Shown here in pieces: positions 1 to 10,143 of a stretch of DNA of 64,000 bases. Position 1 is the stretch's first letter. Each line of letters opens with the position of its first letter. Position numbers and translations under genes: made by a program. The DNA comes from Methylophaga sulfidovorans (GTDB lineage Bacteria; Pseudomonadota; Gammaproteobacteria; Nitrosococcales; Methylophagaceae). Location of the stretch: assembly GCF_900114205.1 (NCBI RefSeq), contig NZ_FOSH01000003.1, positions 178,496 through 242,495 on the forward strand, written 5' to 3'. The notes below the pieces were generated by a model, which was given only the letters and a program-made list of their open reading frames with translations, made no database searches and had not been told where the DNA came from.

Positions 1-2
1 AT

Positions 3-314
3 ACTGATTCCAAAACGAAAGTGGCCACCATTCTGATTTATCTGAATGAAAAATGGGAAGCAGATACCGGTAAACTTCGGGTCTTGAGAAATGGGCATGA
101 TATGAATGACTATGTCGATGAAATCAGCCCAGGGCCGGGCGCGTTGCTCGCTTTCAAAGTGACTGATAATTGCTGGCATGGTTATCCGGCCTTTGAAGGT
201 AAACGCCAGTCAATACAAATCAATTTCCTGACCAGTGCAGCAGCAGGAAATAAGCATCGATTCTTCCACCGTTTGAGTGCAAAATTGAAACGCTTAGTTT
301 CACAAAGAAAGTAA
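3..314 (+). CDS. 2OG-Fe(II) oxygenase, C-terminal part (cut by window edge)
   Basis: This is the C-terminal part of a prolyl-4-hydroxylase-like 2-oxoglutarate/Fe(II) dioxygenase. The reading frame is open back to the first bases of the window, so the N-terminus lies outside it. The visible piece begins in the beta-helix core (TDSKTK, then ILIYLNEKW and a GKL turn). It ends with the second iron-binding His in WHGYPAF and the 2-oxoglutarate-binding Arg in the following GKRQSIQINF stretch. The HxD half of the iron site should sit just before the visible start; the Asp of TDS may belong to it. The GTG at 21 is internal and is not a start. The physiological substrate cannot be told from the sequence. 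A basic tail (KLKRLVSQRK) closes the protein. Confidence 0.7.
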   Translation, partial: TDSKTKVATILIYLNEKWEADTGKLRVLRNGHDMNDYVDEISPGPGALLAFKVTDNCWHGYPAFEGKRQSIQINFLTSAAAGNKHRFFHRLSAKLKRLVSQRK

Positions 315-461
315 ATTTATTTCTGAACAGTTTTTATATATACATACACACCGGAAAAATTAACCTAAGCTAATCTTTATCAAGATAGTGTGATGCTATA
401 GTATCAGGGAGTAGGACGATATCTGAACGCATACACGTAATTAAAGGGAGAAGCTGGTTTT
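315..461 (+). promoter_or_regulatory. leader/promoter region of the sucrose operon
   Basis: This is the only non-coding stretch ahead of the sucrose cluster and so must hold its promoter. A TATAGT hexamer in GATGCTATAGTATC near 393-406 is a possible -10 box, but no well-spaced -35 is convincing. The purine-rich GGGAGA at about 447-452 serves as ribosome binding site for the gene at 462. In relatives sucrose synthesis responds to osmotic stress; I see no recognisable operator here. Confidence 0.3.
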
Positions 462-2612
462 ATGGGGGACACGGTTGAGCAGATGTATATCGCACTAATC
501 AGTGTGCATGGGCTCATACGAGCTGATAATCTGGAGCTTGGCAGAGATGCTGATACAGGAGGTCAGACCCTCTATGTGCTGGAACTGGCCCAGGCTCTCT
601 CCGAACTACCCAATGTCTCACAGGTTGATCTCGTTACCCGCCGCATTAATGATAGCCATGTTGATGCTGATTATGCCGAGCCCATCGAAGTAATCAATGA
701 GAAGTTCAGGATTGTCCGGATTGATGCTGGTCCTGAAGAATATATTTATAAAGAGCAGCTATGGGAATATCTGGATGGGTTTGCAGATAATCTTGCTGAC
801 TTTTTTAGAAAACAAGATCGTATTCCCGATTTAATACATAGCCATTATGCCGATGCCGGTCTTGTCGGTTCTCATGTTGCCAATCTTTTAGGCATCCCAC
901 TGGTGCATACCGGTCATTCACTTGGCCGTGTGAAGCGTAGACGGTTGCTGGCAAGTGGCCTCTCCACTGAACAAATCGAATCACTTTATAATATGACACG
1001 TCGTATTGAGGCAGAAGAAATTACCTTAGCTACTGCTGAGCGTGTCATTACCAGCACTCATCAGGAAATTGAAGAGCAATACGAAATTTATGATCATTAC
1101 CAACCTGATCAGATGCGGGTTATCCCTCCTGGTACCAATATCAAACAATTTAAGCCACCAGAAGGTAATGAGTTAGAAACTGACTTATTTCGTAAGTTAA
1201 CGCACCAACTTGTTGAACCAAATAAACCGATCATTCTGGCCTTATCCCGTCCAGACAAACGCAAAAATATTGCGGTGCTGATTGAAGCATACGGTGAGTC
1301 GGAAAGCTTGCAACAACTGGCTAATCTGGTGATTATTGCTGGTAACCGTGATGATATTGATGACTTGGAAGCCGGTGCTCAGGAAGTCTTCCATGAGCTT
1401 TTGGTGGCAATAGATCGTTACGATCTGTATGGCAAAGTGGCTATGCCTAAGCATCACAAACGTGAACAAGTGCCTTTGATGTATCGTATTGCTGCGGCAT
1501 CAGGTGGTGTTTTTGTAAATCCGGCACTGACAGAACCTTTTGGTTTAACCTTGATTGAAGCCGCCGCTTCTGGTGTACCCATAATTGCAACAGAAGATGG
1601 TGGACCACGAGACATCATCGGTAACTGTCATAATGGTATTTTGATTGATCCACTAGAGTCGTCGACGATTACAGACGCCTTACTGAAACTACTTACTGAT
1701 AATAAGTTATGGGATGACTATTCCAGCAAAGGGTTGGAAGGGGTGGCGAAGTGTTATTCATGGCGGGCTCATGCCAAGCGGTATATTGAGTTGGTAACAC
1801 CGCTTGCTCAACGTGCTGAATTATTACAACGTCAACCGCTTGAAAGAACCAGCCATTTTTATGCAGAACAAGCTATTTTCACCGATCTCGATTTGAACCT
1901 TATTGGTGATGATGTGTCGTTACATAAACTCATTAATCTGATTCGTGAGAACCGTAAAACTACGAAATTTGCTATTGCTACTGGTCGCAGACTGGATGTG
2001 GCATTAAGAATGATGAAAAAACATCAGATTCCTGAACCTGATATTTTGATTACCAGTTCCGGTACTGAAATTTATTATGCTCCGAAGCTAACTCCCGATA
2101 CATCGTGGGCTCAGCATATAGATTATCACTGGATGCCGCATAAGGTTCGTCAATTACTGGATGATTATCCCGGTTTGCAGAAACAGCCAAAATCAGAGCA
2201 GAGTCGGTTTAAATTAAGTTATTACATTGATCCAGAGCAAGTAGATATAGAAGATATAAAACGGCTGTTACATCAGGAAGAACAATCTGTGCATGTACAG
2301 TTAGCATTCGGACAATATTTAGACATTTTACCTATTAGAGCATCAAAGGGGATGGCTCTACGCTATGTTGCCGATCATTGGCAAATACCACTTGAGCATA
2401 TTTTTGTCGCCGGCGGTTCTGGTGCTGATGAAGATATGATGCGCGGCAATACACTCGCCGCTGTAGTGGCTAACAGACATAATGAGGAGTTATCACAATT
2501 GATTGATACTGATCGGATTTATTTTGCTGATAAACCATTTGCCGCAGGCATTTTGGAATCGCTTGAACATTACCAGTTCTTTCATCAGGCAAAAACAAAG
2601 AAAACATCATGA
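462..2612 (+). CDS. sps: sucrose-phosphate synthase
   Basis: This enzyme makes sucrose 6-phosphate from UDP-(or ADP-)glucose and fructose 6-phosphate, the first step of sucrose synthesis in the cytoplasm. The N-terminal two thirds are a GT-B glycosyltransferase: the early ISVHGLIR and DTGGQTLYVLELA motifs, HSHYADAG, the GHSLGRVKRRRLL segment, and a donor-site ALTEPFGLTLIEAAA with the retaining GT4 E-x7-E pattern. Residues from about 460 form a HAD phosphatase-like domain. In it the DxDxT nucleophile motif reads DLDLN and the distal GDSGND motif reads GGSGADED, so this domain is probably inactive, as in plant SPS. The start at 462 has a GGGAGA about 10 nt upstream; a second ATG at 483 is possible. 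The stop overlaps the next start by 4 nt. Confidence 0.93.
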   Translation: MGDTVEQMYIALISVHGLIRADNLELGRDADTGGQTLYVLELAQALSELPNVSQVDLVTRRINDSHVDADYAEPIEVINEKFRIVRIDAGPEEYIYKEQLWEYLDGFADNLADFFRKQDRIPDLIHSHYADAGLVGSHVANLLGIPLVHTGHSLGRVKRRRLLASGLSTEQIESLYNMTRRIEAEEITLATAERVITSTHQEIEEQYEIYDHYQPDQMRVIPPGTNIKQFKPPEGNELETDLFRKLTHQLVEPNKPIILALSRPDKRKNIAVLIEAYGESESLQQLANLVIIAGNRDDIDDLEAGAQEVFHELLVAIDRYDLYGKVAMPKHHKREQVPLMYRIAAASGGVFVNPALTEPFGLTLIEAAASGVPIIATEDGGPRDIIGNCHNGILIDPLESSTITDALLKLLTDNKLWDDYSSKGLEGVAKCYSWRAHAKRYIELVTPLAQRAELLQRQPLERTSHFYAEQAIFTDLDLNLIGDDVSLHKLINLIRENRKTTKFAIATGRRLDVALRMMKKHQIPEPDILITSSGTEIYYAPKLTPDTSWAQHIDYHWMPHKVRQLLDDYPGLQKQPKSEQSRFKLSYYIDPEQVDIEDIKRLLHQEEQSVHVQLAFGQYLDILPIRASKGMALRYVADHWQIPLEHIFVAGGSGADEDMMRGNTLAAVVANRHNEELSQLIDTDRIYFADKPFAAGILESLEHYQFFHQAKTKKTS

Positions 2613-3469
2613 TGACGCAAGCTAAAGTTTTACTGTGTACTGATATGGATAGAACCATTATTCCCAATGGTTTTCAGCCGGAACCTGCCGATGCCCGTAA
2701 ATCTTTTTCAAGCTTTTGTGAGCGTGAGGATGTGAAATTAGCCTATGTGACAGGACGCCATGTGTCTTTAGTCAAACGTGCTATTAAAAACTACGCCTTA
2801 CCGATCCCGGATTTTGCGATTACCGATGTTGGCACCAAGATTTATCAGATAGGAAAAGGTAGCTGGCAACAGATGGCAGATTGGGAAGCAGAAATCGATA
2901 AAGACTGGAATGGCAAAACCCACGCACAACTAAAACAGATTTTACGTCCCATCAAAGAACTGCGTTTGCAGGAAAGCACTAAACAAAATACGCATAAATT
3001 AAGTTATTACTTACCGCTATATATGGATAAAGACACCATCATTACCCGTATTGAAGCTTTCCTGAAAGATGCCAATGTGGCTGCCAGTATTCTCTGGAGT
3101 GTCGATGAGCCCAAAAATATTGGTTTATTGGATGTATTACCGGAACACGCAACGAAACTACATGCCATTGAATTCTTACAAGAAAAGCTAGGTTATGAGC
3201 TGGATGAAGTTATCTTTGCCGGTGATAGTGGCAATGACTTACCTGTGTTAACCAGCCATATACCCTCAATTCTTGTCGATAATGCCAGTGCAGAGATTAA
3301 GCAAGCTGCTGTGGAATTATCAAAACACAATGGCAATACTGAGGCATTGTTTCTGGCAAGCAGTGACCATAGTGAGAACAATGGTAATTATTCGGCGGGT
3401 GTGTTGCAGGGAGTGGCGCATTTTGCACCGCATTTTTTTATGCCAACCAATAAAGAATCATCATCATGA
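2609..3469 (+). CDS. spp: sucrose-phosphate phosphatase
   Basis: This is a HAD-superfamily phosphatase that dephosphorylates sucrose 6-phosphate to sucrose, making the synthase reaction irreversible. Unlike the HAD domain of the preceding synthase it keeps the catalytic residues: CTDMDRTIIP (DxDxT) near residue 11, VTGRH, a central THKLSYYLP matching the sucrose-phosphatase cap, and FAGDSGNDLPVL near residue 205. Length (286 aa) fits the cyanobacterial/methylotroph type without the plant C-terminal extension. Translation is coupled on both sides by ATGA overlaps with sps and the fructokinase. Two ATGs in tandem (2609, 2612) leave a one-residue uncertainty in the start. Confidence 0.92.
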   Translation: MMTQAKVLLCTDMDRTIIPNGFQPEPADARKSFSSFCEREDVKLAYVTGRHVSLVKRAIKNYALPIPDFAITDVGTKIYQIGKGSWQQMADWEAEIDKDWNGKTHAQLKQILRPIKELRLQESTKQNTHKLSYYLPLYMDKDTIITRIEAFLKDANVAASILWSVDEPKNIGLLDVLPEHATKLHAIEFLQEKLGYELDEVIFAGDSGNDLPVLTSHIPSILVDNASAEIKQAAVELSKHNGNTEALFLASSDHSENNGNYSAGVLQGVAHFAPHFFMPTNKESSS

Positions 3470-4329
3470 AATCATCAACCAAGCTAACTATTTTTGGTGA
3501 AGCCTTATTTGATTGTTTCCCGACGGGGGAAAACGTATTAGGTGGTGCACCGTTTAATGTTGCATGGCATCTTCAGGCATTAGGCGATGCTCCGCTGTTT
3601 ATCAGTCGTGTTGGTAAGGATGAGCTGGGTGACATCATATTGTCAGAAATGACCAATTGGGGGATGACAACCAAAGCCATTCAGCAGGATAGTAAACATC
3701 AGACGGGGCGGGTTGATATTCGTATCGAAAATGATGAACCCATCTATACTTTTGCTGAAGATAATGCCTGGGATTTTATTGATTTAGCTGAAGTACCCAC
3801 AGAGGACATATCGGGTTTCTTTTATCATGGTTCTTTAGTTGCACGTCGTGAGATCGCCAAGAAAACGCTGGAAAAACTGACTGAAAATCCATCATTGGAT
3901 ATTTTTGTTGATGTGAATCTACGTTCACCCTGGTGGGAAAAAGAAACTGTCTATCACTGGCTTGAGCAAGCACGCTGGGTAAAATTGAATGAAAGTGAGT
4001 TATACGAACTTGGATTCCATTCTGCTGATCTGCATCAGGATATGACCCGAATGCATACACATTTTCACCTTGATCAGCTGATCGTGACAAGAGGTGAAAA
4101 AGGCGCGATTGTTCGCGATACTGATGGTGCTTTTCATCAGGTTGCACCTCCTCAGCACGAACAAGTCGTCGATACTGTCGGCGCAGGCGATGCTTTTACT
4201 GCCATGTATATTCACGGTTTACTGGCAGGATGGAAAATCGAAGATACACTGGAAAAAGCCCAAGCCTTCGCCAGTCGTGTTGTCAAACATCGTGGCGCTG
4301 TCAGTAAAGATCCTGACTTTTATAAATAA
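3466..4329 (+). CDS. PfkB-family fructokinase
   Basis: This sugar kinase most likely phosphorylates fructose to fructose 6-phosphate. It carries the N-terminal GEALFDCFP and GGAPFNVAWHLQALG signature of ribokinase-type fructokinases, VDVNLRSPWW in the middle, and the C-terminal VDTVGAGDAFTA motif with the catalytic Asp and anion hole. In the cluster it would recycle fructose released by amylosucrase back into sucrose phosphate or glycolysis. It overlaps spp by 4 nt and is 33 nt ahead of amylosucrase. The name fruK is used for this gene in halotolerant methanotrophs, but the symbol also means 1-phosphofructokinase, so no symbol is given. Confidence 0.88.
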   Translation: MKSSTKLTIFGEALFDCFPTGENVLGGAPFNVAWHLQALGDAPLFISRVGKDELGDIILSEMTNWGMTTKAIQQDSKHQTGRVDIRIENDEPIYTFAEDNAWDFIDLAEVPTEDISGFFYHGSLVARREIAKKTLEKLTENPSLDIFVDVNLRSPWWEKETVYHWLEQARWVKLNESELYELGFHSADLHQDMTRMHTHFHLDQLIVTRGEKGAIVRDTDGAFHQVAPPQHEQVVDTVGAGDAFTAMYIHGLLAGWKIEDTLEKAQAFASRVVKHRGAVSKDPDFYK

Positions 4330-4362
4330 CGCTTATTTAGAATAATACAAACAAGGTTAAGC

Positions 4363-6318
4363 ATGTACGAACAGCAAGCCCACACACTGTTGAACGATAT
4401 CCTCAATGAAATTGAAGCTGGCATTTCAAAACAGGACTTACGCTATTTTTATACGCGTTTAGGGGCAAACTTTTATGCCATACATTCCTTATTTGAACGT
4501 TTGTATGGTCATCGTGATGACTTCAAAGAACAGTCTCAAAAACTAGTTGAAGCCATGGCGTGGCAGTATATCCATCGTCCGGAAGATCTGCGTCAGAAGG
4601 ATATTGAACGTGAAGCAGACCATAACTGGTTTTTGAGTCAGAAATGGGTTGGCATGGCGCTTTATAGCCACGGCTTCGCCGGTAATTTGCAGGGAATGAA
4701 AGAACATCTGAATTACTTCCAGGAACTTGGCGTCAATCTGGTGCATATCATGCCCATTATGCAATGTCCGAAAGGCAGCAGTGATGGCGGTTATGCCGTA
4801 AGCGATTTTCGTAAGATCGATGAACGTGCCGGAAGCCTCAAGGATTTAAACGAACTTGCACGCAGCATGCATGAGCGTGACATTTTGCTGACCATGGATG
4901 TGGTCCTTAATCACACCTCAGATGAACATGAGTGGGCGCTAAAAGCACGGCAAGGTGAAACTAAATATCAGGATTATTACTACACATTTGAAAATCGGAA
5001 TGTGCCAGATATGTTCGAACAGAGCATGCCTGAAGTATTTCCAGAGACATCACCCGGTAACTTTACCTGGGATGAGGAAATGCAACGCTGGGTCATGACC
5101 GTGTTTAATCATTATCAGTGGGATCTGAATTATTCTAATCCTTCCGTGTTTATTGAAATGCTCGATGTGATTTTGTTCTGGGCAAATCAAGGCGCTGATA
5201 TTCTGCGTTTGGATGCTGTTGCCTTTCTGTGGAAAAAAATTGGTAGTACCTGCCAGAATGAACGTGAAGCCCACTTAATTTTGCAGCTGCTCAAAGACTG
5301 CTGCCAGGTGGTTGCTCCTGGTGTGTTATATATTGCTGAAGCGATTGTGGCACCTGTTGAAGTCACCAAATATTTTGGTGAAGATGCAGTTATTGCTAAA
5401 GAGTGTGAAATTGCCTACAACGCAACTTATATGGCATTGATGTGGGATGCTGTAGCCACAAAAAACACCAAGTTACTCAACCAGGGTATTAAGAGCCTGC
5501 CAGTGAAGCTGGAAAGAGCAACTTGGCTGAATTATATCCGTTGTCATGATGATATTGGTTTGGGCTTTGATGACCGTGATATCGAACTTGTTGGTTACCA
5601 ACCTGCACAACATCGTAAGTTTTTGATTGATTATTATATGGGCCGTTTTGACCATTCTCATGCCAGAGGGTTACCGTTTGGTGAAAATGAGAAAACAGGG
5701 GATGCACGAATTTCAGGTTCCTTAGCCTCCCTGGTTGGACTGGAATATGCTTTGGAGCAGGGTGATTCACAAGCCATTGAAGACTCAATCAATATTATCT
5801 TGTTATTGCATAGTTTGATTATGTCTTTTGGTGGTATACCTCTTCTCTATTATGGAGACGAAGTGGGTACAACAAATGATGTTTCCTATCTTGATGATCC
5901 ATACAAAAAAGGAGATTCGCGCTGGGTACATCGTCCGGTTATTAACTGGGATAAAGCGGAGCTGCGAAACCAGCCTGGCCACCCGCAATATGAAATATTT
6001 ACTGCATTAAAACGGATGATTGCTGTTCGCAAAGAAATCGATGTGTTTGCTGATTTTAATAATCGCGAATTAATTGATGTCGGCAATGAGCATCTTTTTG
6101 TCTTCGAACGCTATTGTATTCAGCAACAGCATCAACGTGTTCTGGTAGTGGCGAATTTCAATGGTAAACCTCAGCATCTGAATTTAGATGAACTGGGCAG
6201 TTGGGGCAATCCACAGAATGGTCAGCTTTATGACTTATTTAGTGGCCAGCGTCCGGATTTGTTTAAAAATGCGTTAGTCATACCGGCTTTTAGCTTTTAT
6301 TGGCTACAAGAGAGCTAG
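4363..6318 (+). CDS. ams: amylosucrase (GH13)
   Basis: Amylosucrase cleaves sucrose and transfers the glucosyl unit onto an alpha-1,4-glucan, releasing fructose. Together with the kinase upstream it makes sucrose an interchangeable reserve. The GH13 regions are all present: DVVLNHTSDEHEW (region I), ILRLDAVAFLWK with the nucleophile Asp (region II), LYIAEAIV with the acid/base Glu (region III) and NYIRCHDDIGLGF with HDD (region IV). The N-terminal helical domain (residues 1-85) and the length of 651 aa are typical for amylosucrase rather than sucrose phosphorylase. It is the last gene of the sucrose operon; no strong terminator is visible in the 92 nt that follow. Confidence 0.9.
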   Translation: MYEQQAHTLLNDILNEIEAGISKQDLRYFYTRLGANFYAIHSLFERLYGHRDDFKEQSQKLVEAMAWQYIHRPEDLRQKDIEREADHNWFLSQKWVGMALYSHGFAGNLQGMKEHLNYFQELGVNLVHIMPIMQCPKGSSDGGYAVSDFRKIDERAGSLKDLNELARSMHERDILLTMDVVLNHTSDEHEWALKARQGETKYQDYYYTFENRNVPDMFEQSMPEVFPETSPGNFTWDEEMQRWVMTVFNHYQWDLNYSNPSVFIEMLDVILFWANQGADILRLDAVAFLWKKIGSTCQNEREAHLILQLLKDCCQVVAPGVLYIAEAIVAPVEVTKYFGEDAVIAKECEIAYNATYMALMWDAVATKNTKLLNQGIKSLPVKLERATWLNYIRCHDDIGLGFDDRDIELVGYQPAQHRKFLIDYYMGRFDHSHARGLPFGENEKTGDARISGSLASLVGLEYALEQGDSQAIEDSINIILLLHSLIMSFGGIPLLYYGDEVGTTNDVSYLDDPYKKGDSRWVHRPVINWDKAELRNQPGHPQYEIFTALKRMIAVRKEIDVFADFNNRELIDVGNEHLFVFERYCIQQQHQRVLVVANFNGKPQHLNLDELGSWGNPQNGQLYDLFSGQRPDLFKNALVIPAFSFYWLQES

Positions 6319-6410
6319 GTTTATACATTCATTAATCTTGCAAGCTTCACAAAATATCGACAATAAACAGTCTAGTTTCGATGCTAGGGTATTGTTGCTT
6401 AGGAACATAA

Positions 6411-7739
6411 ATGTATAAAACCGGCTTATACTGGATTCAACATGATCTGCGTATTCATGATAATGCGGCACTGCTTGAAGCCAGTCTAAATTGTGAGCAG
6501 CTCATTTGTTTATATTGTTTTGATCCTGCCTGGTTCAGACAAAGCCGTTTGAATGCCAGACCGATGGGTGTTTTGCGTCGCCAGTTTCTCAATAAAACTT
6601 TACATGATTTAGGGAAAGAGCTAAAAAATCGTGGGCAACGTCTGATTGTGATGACTGCCGATCCGGTCTCGGCGATTTCTGTTCTGATAAAAAATCATCA
6701 TATTGATGCGGTGTATCGTAGCCATCATGTGGGTGTGTTTGAGACCCGTCAATGGCATCATCTCAAAGTCGATTTTCCTCGTACGCTTTTTCATTCTGTC
6801 TCGACACATACCTTATTTCGCCCTGAGCAATTACCCTTTGCAATAAGTGATTTGCCTGCAACATTTACCGATTTTAAAGATTGCTGTGAAGCTATTGCTG
6901 TTGATAAACCGTTGGCTATGCCGCAATGGTTAGCGCCTCCTGTAGAAGCGCTGACGGGTTTAACCCATCAAACTGAAACAGAAGTTGCTGAGCTACATTA
7001 CTGCTACGGCGGAGAAAAGATGGCGCTCGATCATCTTGAGCAGTACTTTTCATCTGATTTGCCTGCACAGTACAAAACGGTAAGAAATGAACTGGATGGT
7101 TGGGAAAACTCAACTAAAATGTCGGCATGGTTGGCCTGTGGCGCTTTATCGCCACGTAAGCTGATGGCACGATTGAAACGCTATGAGTCTGAGCATACAG
7201 CGAATGAATCCACTTATTGGATTTATTATGAGTTGTTGTGGCGTGAATATTTCCAGTGGTATGCACAGCGATATCAACACAAGTTATTCAAGGCAGAAGG
7301 GATAAACAGACAAAAAATTTCCTGTTGTTTTTATCCCGAGCGTTATCAGAAATGGTGCAATGGTAATACGCCATATCCTCTCGTTAATGCCTGTATGAAA
7401 CAGCTTAATGAAACTGGCTATCTGTCAAATCGTGGTCGTCAGATAGTAGCCAGCTGTTTTGTTAATGAACTGCAACTAGATTGGCGGTTTGGTGCGGCCT
7501 ATTTTGAACAACAATTAATCGACTACGACGTCGCCTCTAACTGGGGAAATTGGCAATACATTGCTGGGGTAGGGGCTGATCCACGAGGTGGTCGTCATTT
7601 TGATCTGGATAAACAAACAGAGATCTATGATGCTGATCGACGCTTTATCCGACGTTGGAAAGGCGAAGCCAGCCAGTATCCACTGGATTCCCTTGATGCC
7701 GCTGACTGGCCAATTATGCCGCCGGATAAAAATAGCTAA
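6411..7739 (+). CDS. DASH-type cryptochrome / DNA photolyase family
   Basis: This is a flavoprotein of the photolyase/cryptochrome family. The N-terminal photolyase domain starts with LYWIQHDLRIHDNAAL. The C-terminal FAD-binding domain contains WRFGAAYFEQQLIDYDVASNWGNWQY, followed by GVGADPRGGRHF, which is characteristic of Cry-DASH proteins. Family members repair cyclobutane dimers in single-stranded DNA or loop regions. The FAD-binding part also shows YELLWREYF and NETGYLSNRGRQ. The start ATG at 6411 follows an AGGAA at 6401-6405. It is transcribed in the same direction as the sucrose operon but 92 nt away, so it may have its own promoter. Confidence 0.88.
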   Translation: MYKTGLYWIQHDLRIHDNAALLEASLNCEQLICLYCFDPAWFRQSRLNARPMGVLRRQFLNKTLHDLGKELKNRGQRLIVMTADPVSAISVLIKNHHIDAVYRSHHVGVFETRQWHHLKVDFPRTLFHSVSTHTLFRPEQLPFAISDLPATFTDFKDCCEAIAVDKPLAMPQWLAPPVEALTGLTHQTETEVAELHYCYGGEKMALDHLEQYFSSDLPAQYKTVRNELDGWENSTKMSAWLACGALSPRKLMARLKRYESEHTANESTYWIYYELLWREYFQWYAQRYQHKLFKAEGINRQKISCCFYPERYQKWCNGNTPYPLVNACMKQLNETGYLSNRGRQIVASCFVNELQLDWRFGAAYFEQQLIDYDVASNWGNWQYIAGVGADPRGGRHFDLDKQTEIYDADRRFIRRWKGEASQYPLDSLDAADWPIMPPDKNS

Positions 7740-7823
7740 AAGATCTGTATTGCTGAGTATTGAGTTCATCTAAAAAGCATTGCATACTCAGATCATTGCT
7801 CTCATACAGTGGAGGCCATTGTT

Positions 7824-8588
7824 ATGATTAAAGCAATTCTGTTTGATATCAGTGGTGTTTTGTATATTGATCGTCAGCCTATCGCCGGAGCGGTGGAACT
7901 GATTAAGACCTTAAGGCAGAGCTCAATACCAATGCGTTTTGTCACCAATACGTCACGCTCTACGAGTCAGTCAGTATTTGCTGAACTGACACGCATGGGC
8001 TTTGATATAAAACCAGAGGAAGTTTTCACGGCTCCTGTGGCTATAAAAAGCCTGTGCCAGGCTAAGGGCTATCGCCCCTTTTGTCTTATCCACCCTGATT
8101 TAATGCCTGAGTTTAGCGATTTAGATCAAAGCCGACCGAATGCGGTAATTGTTACCGATGCGGCTGAATTATTTAATTATCAACAACTGAATCAGGCTTT
8201 CTCATTATTGATGGATGGCGCTGTTTTGCTTGGTATTGGACGTAACCGATATTTCAAAAGTGCAGGGCAATTACAGCTGGATGCTGGACCATTTATTCAG
8301 GCGCTGGAGTATGCAGCAGATGTCAAAGCGCAAATCATTGGCAAACCCGATGCCAGTTTTTTCCAAGCGGCGGTGTCATCGCTTAATGTCAGGCCGGATG
8401 AAGTTCTGATGATTGGTGACGATGTAGCATCAGATGTTGTCGGGGCGATTAATGCGGGATTACAAGCCTGTTTAGTCAGAACGGGTAAGTTTTTACCTCA
8501 GGATGAAAAAGAGGCAAAATCCGCTAATGCCCTGATTGCCGACTCGGTAGTTGAGGCGGTCAATCAGGCATTTGATCTAGAGTATTAG
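7824..8588 (+). CDS. HAD-IIA family hydrolase (LHPP-like)
   Basis: This is a HAD-superfamily phosphatase of the NagD/LHPP-like subfamily IIA. It has an N-terminal [15 protein letters not shown], in which the usual DxDGV is DISGV (the second Asp is replaced by Ser, as in a known subgroup annotated TIGR01458). FVTNTSRS follows, then a C2-type cap and a C-terminal IGKPDASFF...[13 protein letters not shown] with the metal-binding Asp pair. The ATG at 7824 is preferred over a GTG at 7809, because GGAGG at 7811-7815 lies at ideal spacing (8 nt). The substrate is unknown; phosphoramidates or pyrophosphate are options from the family. Its last codons overlap the convergent rimO by 4 nt. Confidence 0.75.
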   Translation: MIKAILFDISGVLYIDRQPIAGAVELIKTLRQSSIPMRFVTNTSRSTSQSVFAELTRMGFDIKPEEVFTAPVAIKSLCQAKGYRPFCLIHPDLMPEFSDLDQSRPNAVIVTDAAELFNYQQLNQAFSLLMDGAVLLGIGRNRYFKSAGQLQLDAGPFIQALEYAADVKAQIIGKPDASFFQAAVSSLNVRPDEVLMIGDDVASDVVGAINAGLQACLVRTGKFLPQDEKEAKSANALIADSVVEAVNQAFDLEY

Positions 8589-9895
8589 ATAAGCTTTGCC
8601 CAGAGATCGTATTCATCGGCTTCTTCAAATTCGACATCAACGATATCACCTACTTTCAGGTGAGTCGCACCATCAATAAAGACCTGGCCATCGATTTCTG
8701 GTGCATCCGCTTCACTACGGCCAACAGCACCTTCTTCAACCACTTCATCAATAATAATGCGGCCTTTACGTCCAACTTTTAATTGTAGCCTGGCAGCACT
8801 GATTTCAGCTTGATGCGCCATAAAGCGGTCAAGACGTTCCTGTTTAATCTCTTCAGGAATCTGATCCGGCAAATCGTTAGCTGTGGCACCATCAACAGGG
8901 GAGTAAGCAAAAGCGCCAACCCGATCAAGTTGAGCTTCAGTGAGAAAGTCGAGTAATTCCTGGAATTCTTCTTCGGTTTCCCCTGGAAACCCGACAATAA
9001 AAGTACTGCGTAAAGTGATATCCGGGCAAACTGCTCGCCAGGCATGAATACGTTCCAGATTATTTTGCGAGGAAGCTGGTCGCTTCATCAGCTTGAGAAT
9101 GCGTGGGCTGGCATGCTGAAAAGGGATATCCAGATAAGGCAAAATTTTCCCTTCAGCCATTAGTGGCACTACGTCATCAACATGAGGGTAAGGATAAACA
9201 TAATGCATTCTGACCCAAATCCCCAGTTCACTGAGAGCTTCAGTCAGATCATAAAAACGCGTTGCACGTTCACGACCGTTCCATTCACAGGACTCATATT
9301 TCACATCAACGCCATAGGCACTGGTGTCCTGAGAGATCACTAGAAGCTCTTTTACGCCAGCATCAGCAAGCCGTTTTGCTTCACTCATAACATGATGAAT
9401 AGGCCGACTTACCAAGTCACCACGCATGGAAGGAATAATGCAGAAAGTGCAGCGGTGATTACAGCCTTCCGATATTTTCAGGTAAGCATAGTGTCTGGGG
9501 GTCAGCTTTATACCTTCCGGGGGTACAAGACTGACAAAAGGATCATGCTGAGGGGGGAGATGTTTATGTACCGCATTGACTACCTCTTCGAGGGCATGAG
9601 CACCGGTAATTTCTAATACTTGTGGGTGTTGTTCGCGAATGGTATTGTCACGGCTTCCAAGGCAACCCGTTACAATTACTTTGCCATTTTTAGCGATGGC
9701 TTCACCGATGCTTCCCAGCGATTCTTCAACAGCAGAATCAATAAAGCCGCAGGTATTCACAACGACTAAATCAGCATCATCATAAGTTGGAGTAATGCTA
9801 TACCCTTCTGAGCGGAGCTTAGTAATAATACGTTCACTATCGACCAAGGCTTTTGGACAACCAAGACTAACAAAACCAACCTGAGGTGCTTTCAT
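8585..9895 (-). CDS. rimO: ribosomal protein S12 methylthiotransferase RimO
   Basis: This radical SAM methylthiotransferase adds a methylthio group to an aspartate of ribosomal protein S12. The N-terminal MTTase domain carries the three conserved Cys ([30 protein letters not shown]) for the auxiliary [4Fe-4S] cluster. The radical SAM triad is in [18 protein letters not shown], and a TRAM domain ends the protein. The ATG at 9895 (MKAPQVGF) is chosen over an upstream TTG at 9907, which adds only four residues. The Shine-Dalgarno is weak. It converges on and slightly overlaps the HAD hydrolase. Confidence 0.94.
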   Translation of the reverse strand: MKAPQVGFVSLGCPKALVDSERIITKLRSEGYSITPTYDDADLVVVNTCGFIDSAVEESLGSIGEAIAKNGKVIVTGCLGSRDNTIREQHPQVLEITGAHALEEVVNAVHKHLPPQHDPFVSLVPPEGIKLTPRHYAYLKISEGCNHRCTFCIIPSMRGDLVSRPIHHVMSEAKRLADAGVKELLVISQDTSAYGVDVKYESCEWNGRERATRFYDLTEALSELGIWVRMHYVYPYPHVDDVVPLMAEGKILPYLDIPFQHASPRILKLMKRPASSQNNLERIHAWRAVCPDITLRSTFIVGFPGETEEEFQELLDFLTEAQLDRVGAFAYSPVDGATANDLPDQIPEEIKQERLDRFMAHQAEISAARLQLKVGRKGRIIIDEVVEEGAVGRSEADAPEIDGQVFIDGATHLKVGDIVDVEFEEADEYDLWAKLI

Positions 9896-10143
9896 TTGAA
9901 CTACCAATAACCCGAAAGGGGTATTTTAAATAATTTTTATTGATATATCTTGTTCATATTAATCTTATAAATAGGGTGAAATATATTTGCATTTAATTCA
10001 ACAGGTTATAGTTCTGTATTCATTTTTTTCTGACGTATTAAAGTTATCTGGATTTTATGCCGTTAACTTAGGTTAGAAACAATAAAGTGGTCAGCAATTT
10101 AAAATAATAAAGTGGATTGTATGAACCGGTTAAGGGAACAAAG

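Noticed and set aside
3776..4147. Minus-strand ORF of 123 codons
   Set aside because: It is a shadow of the fructokinase gene.
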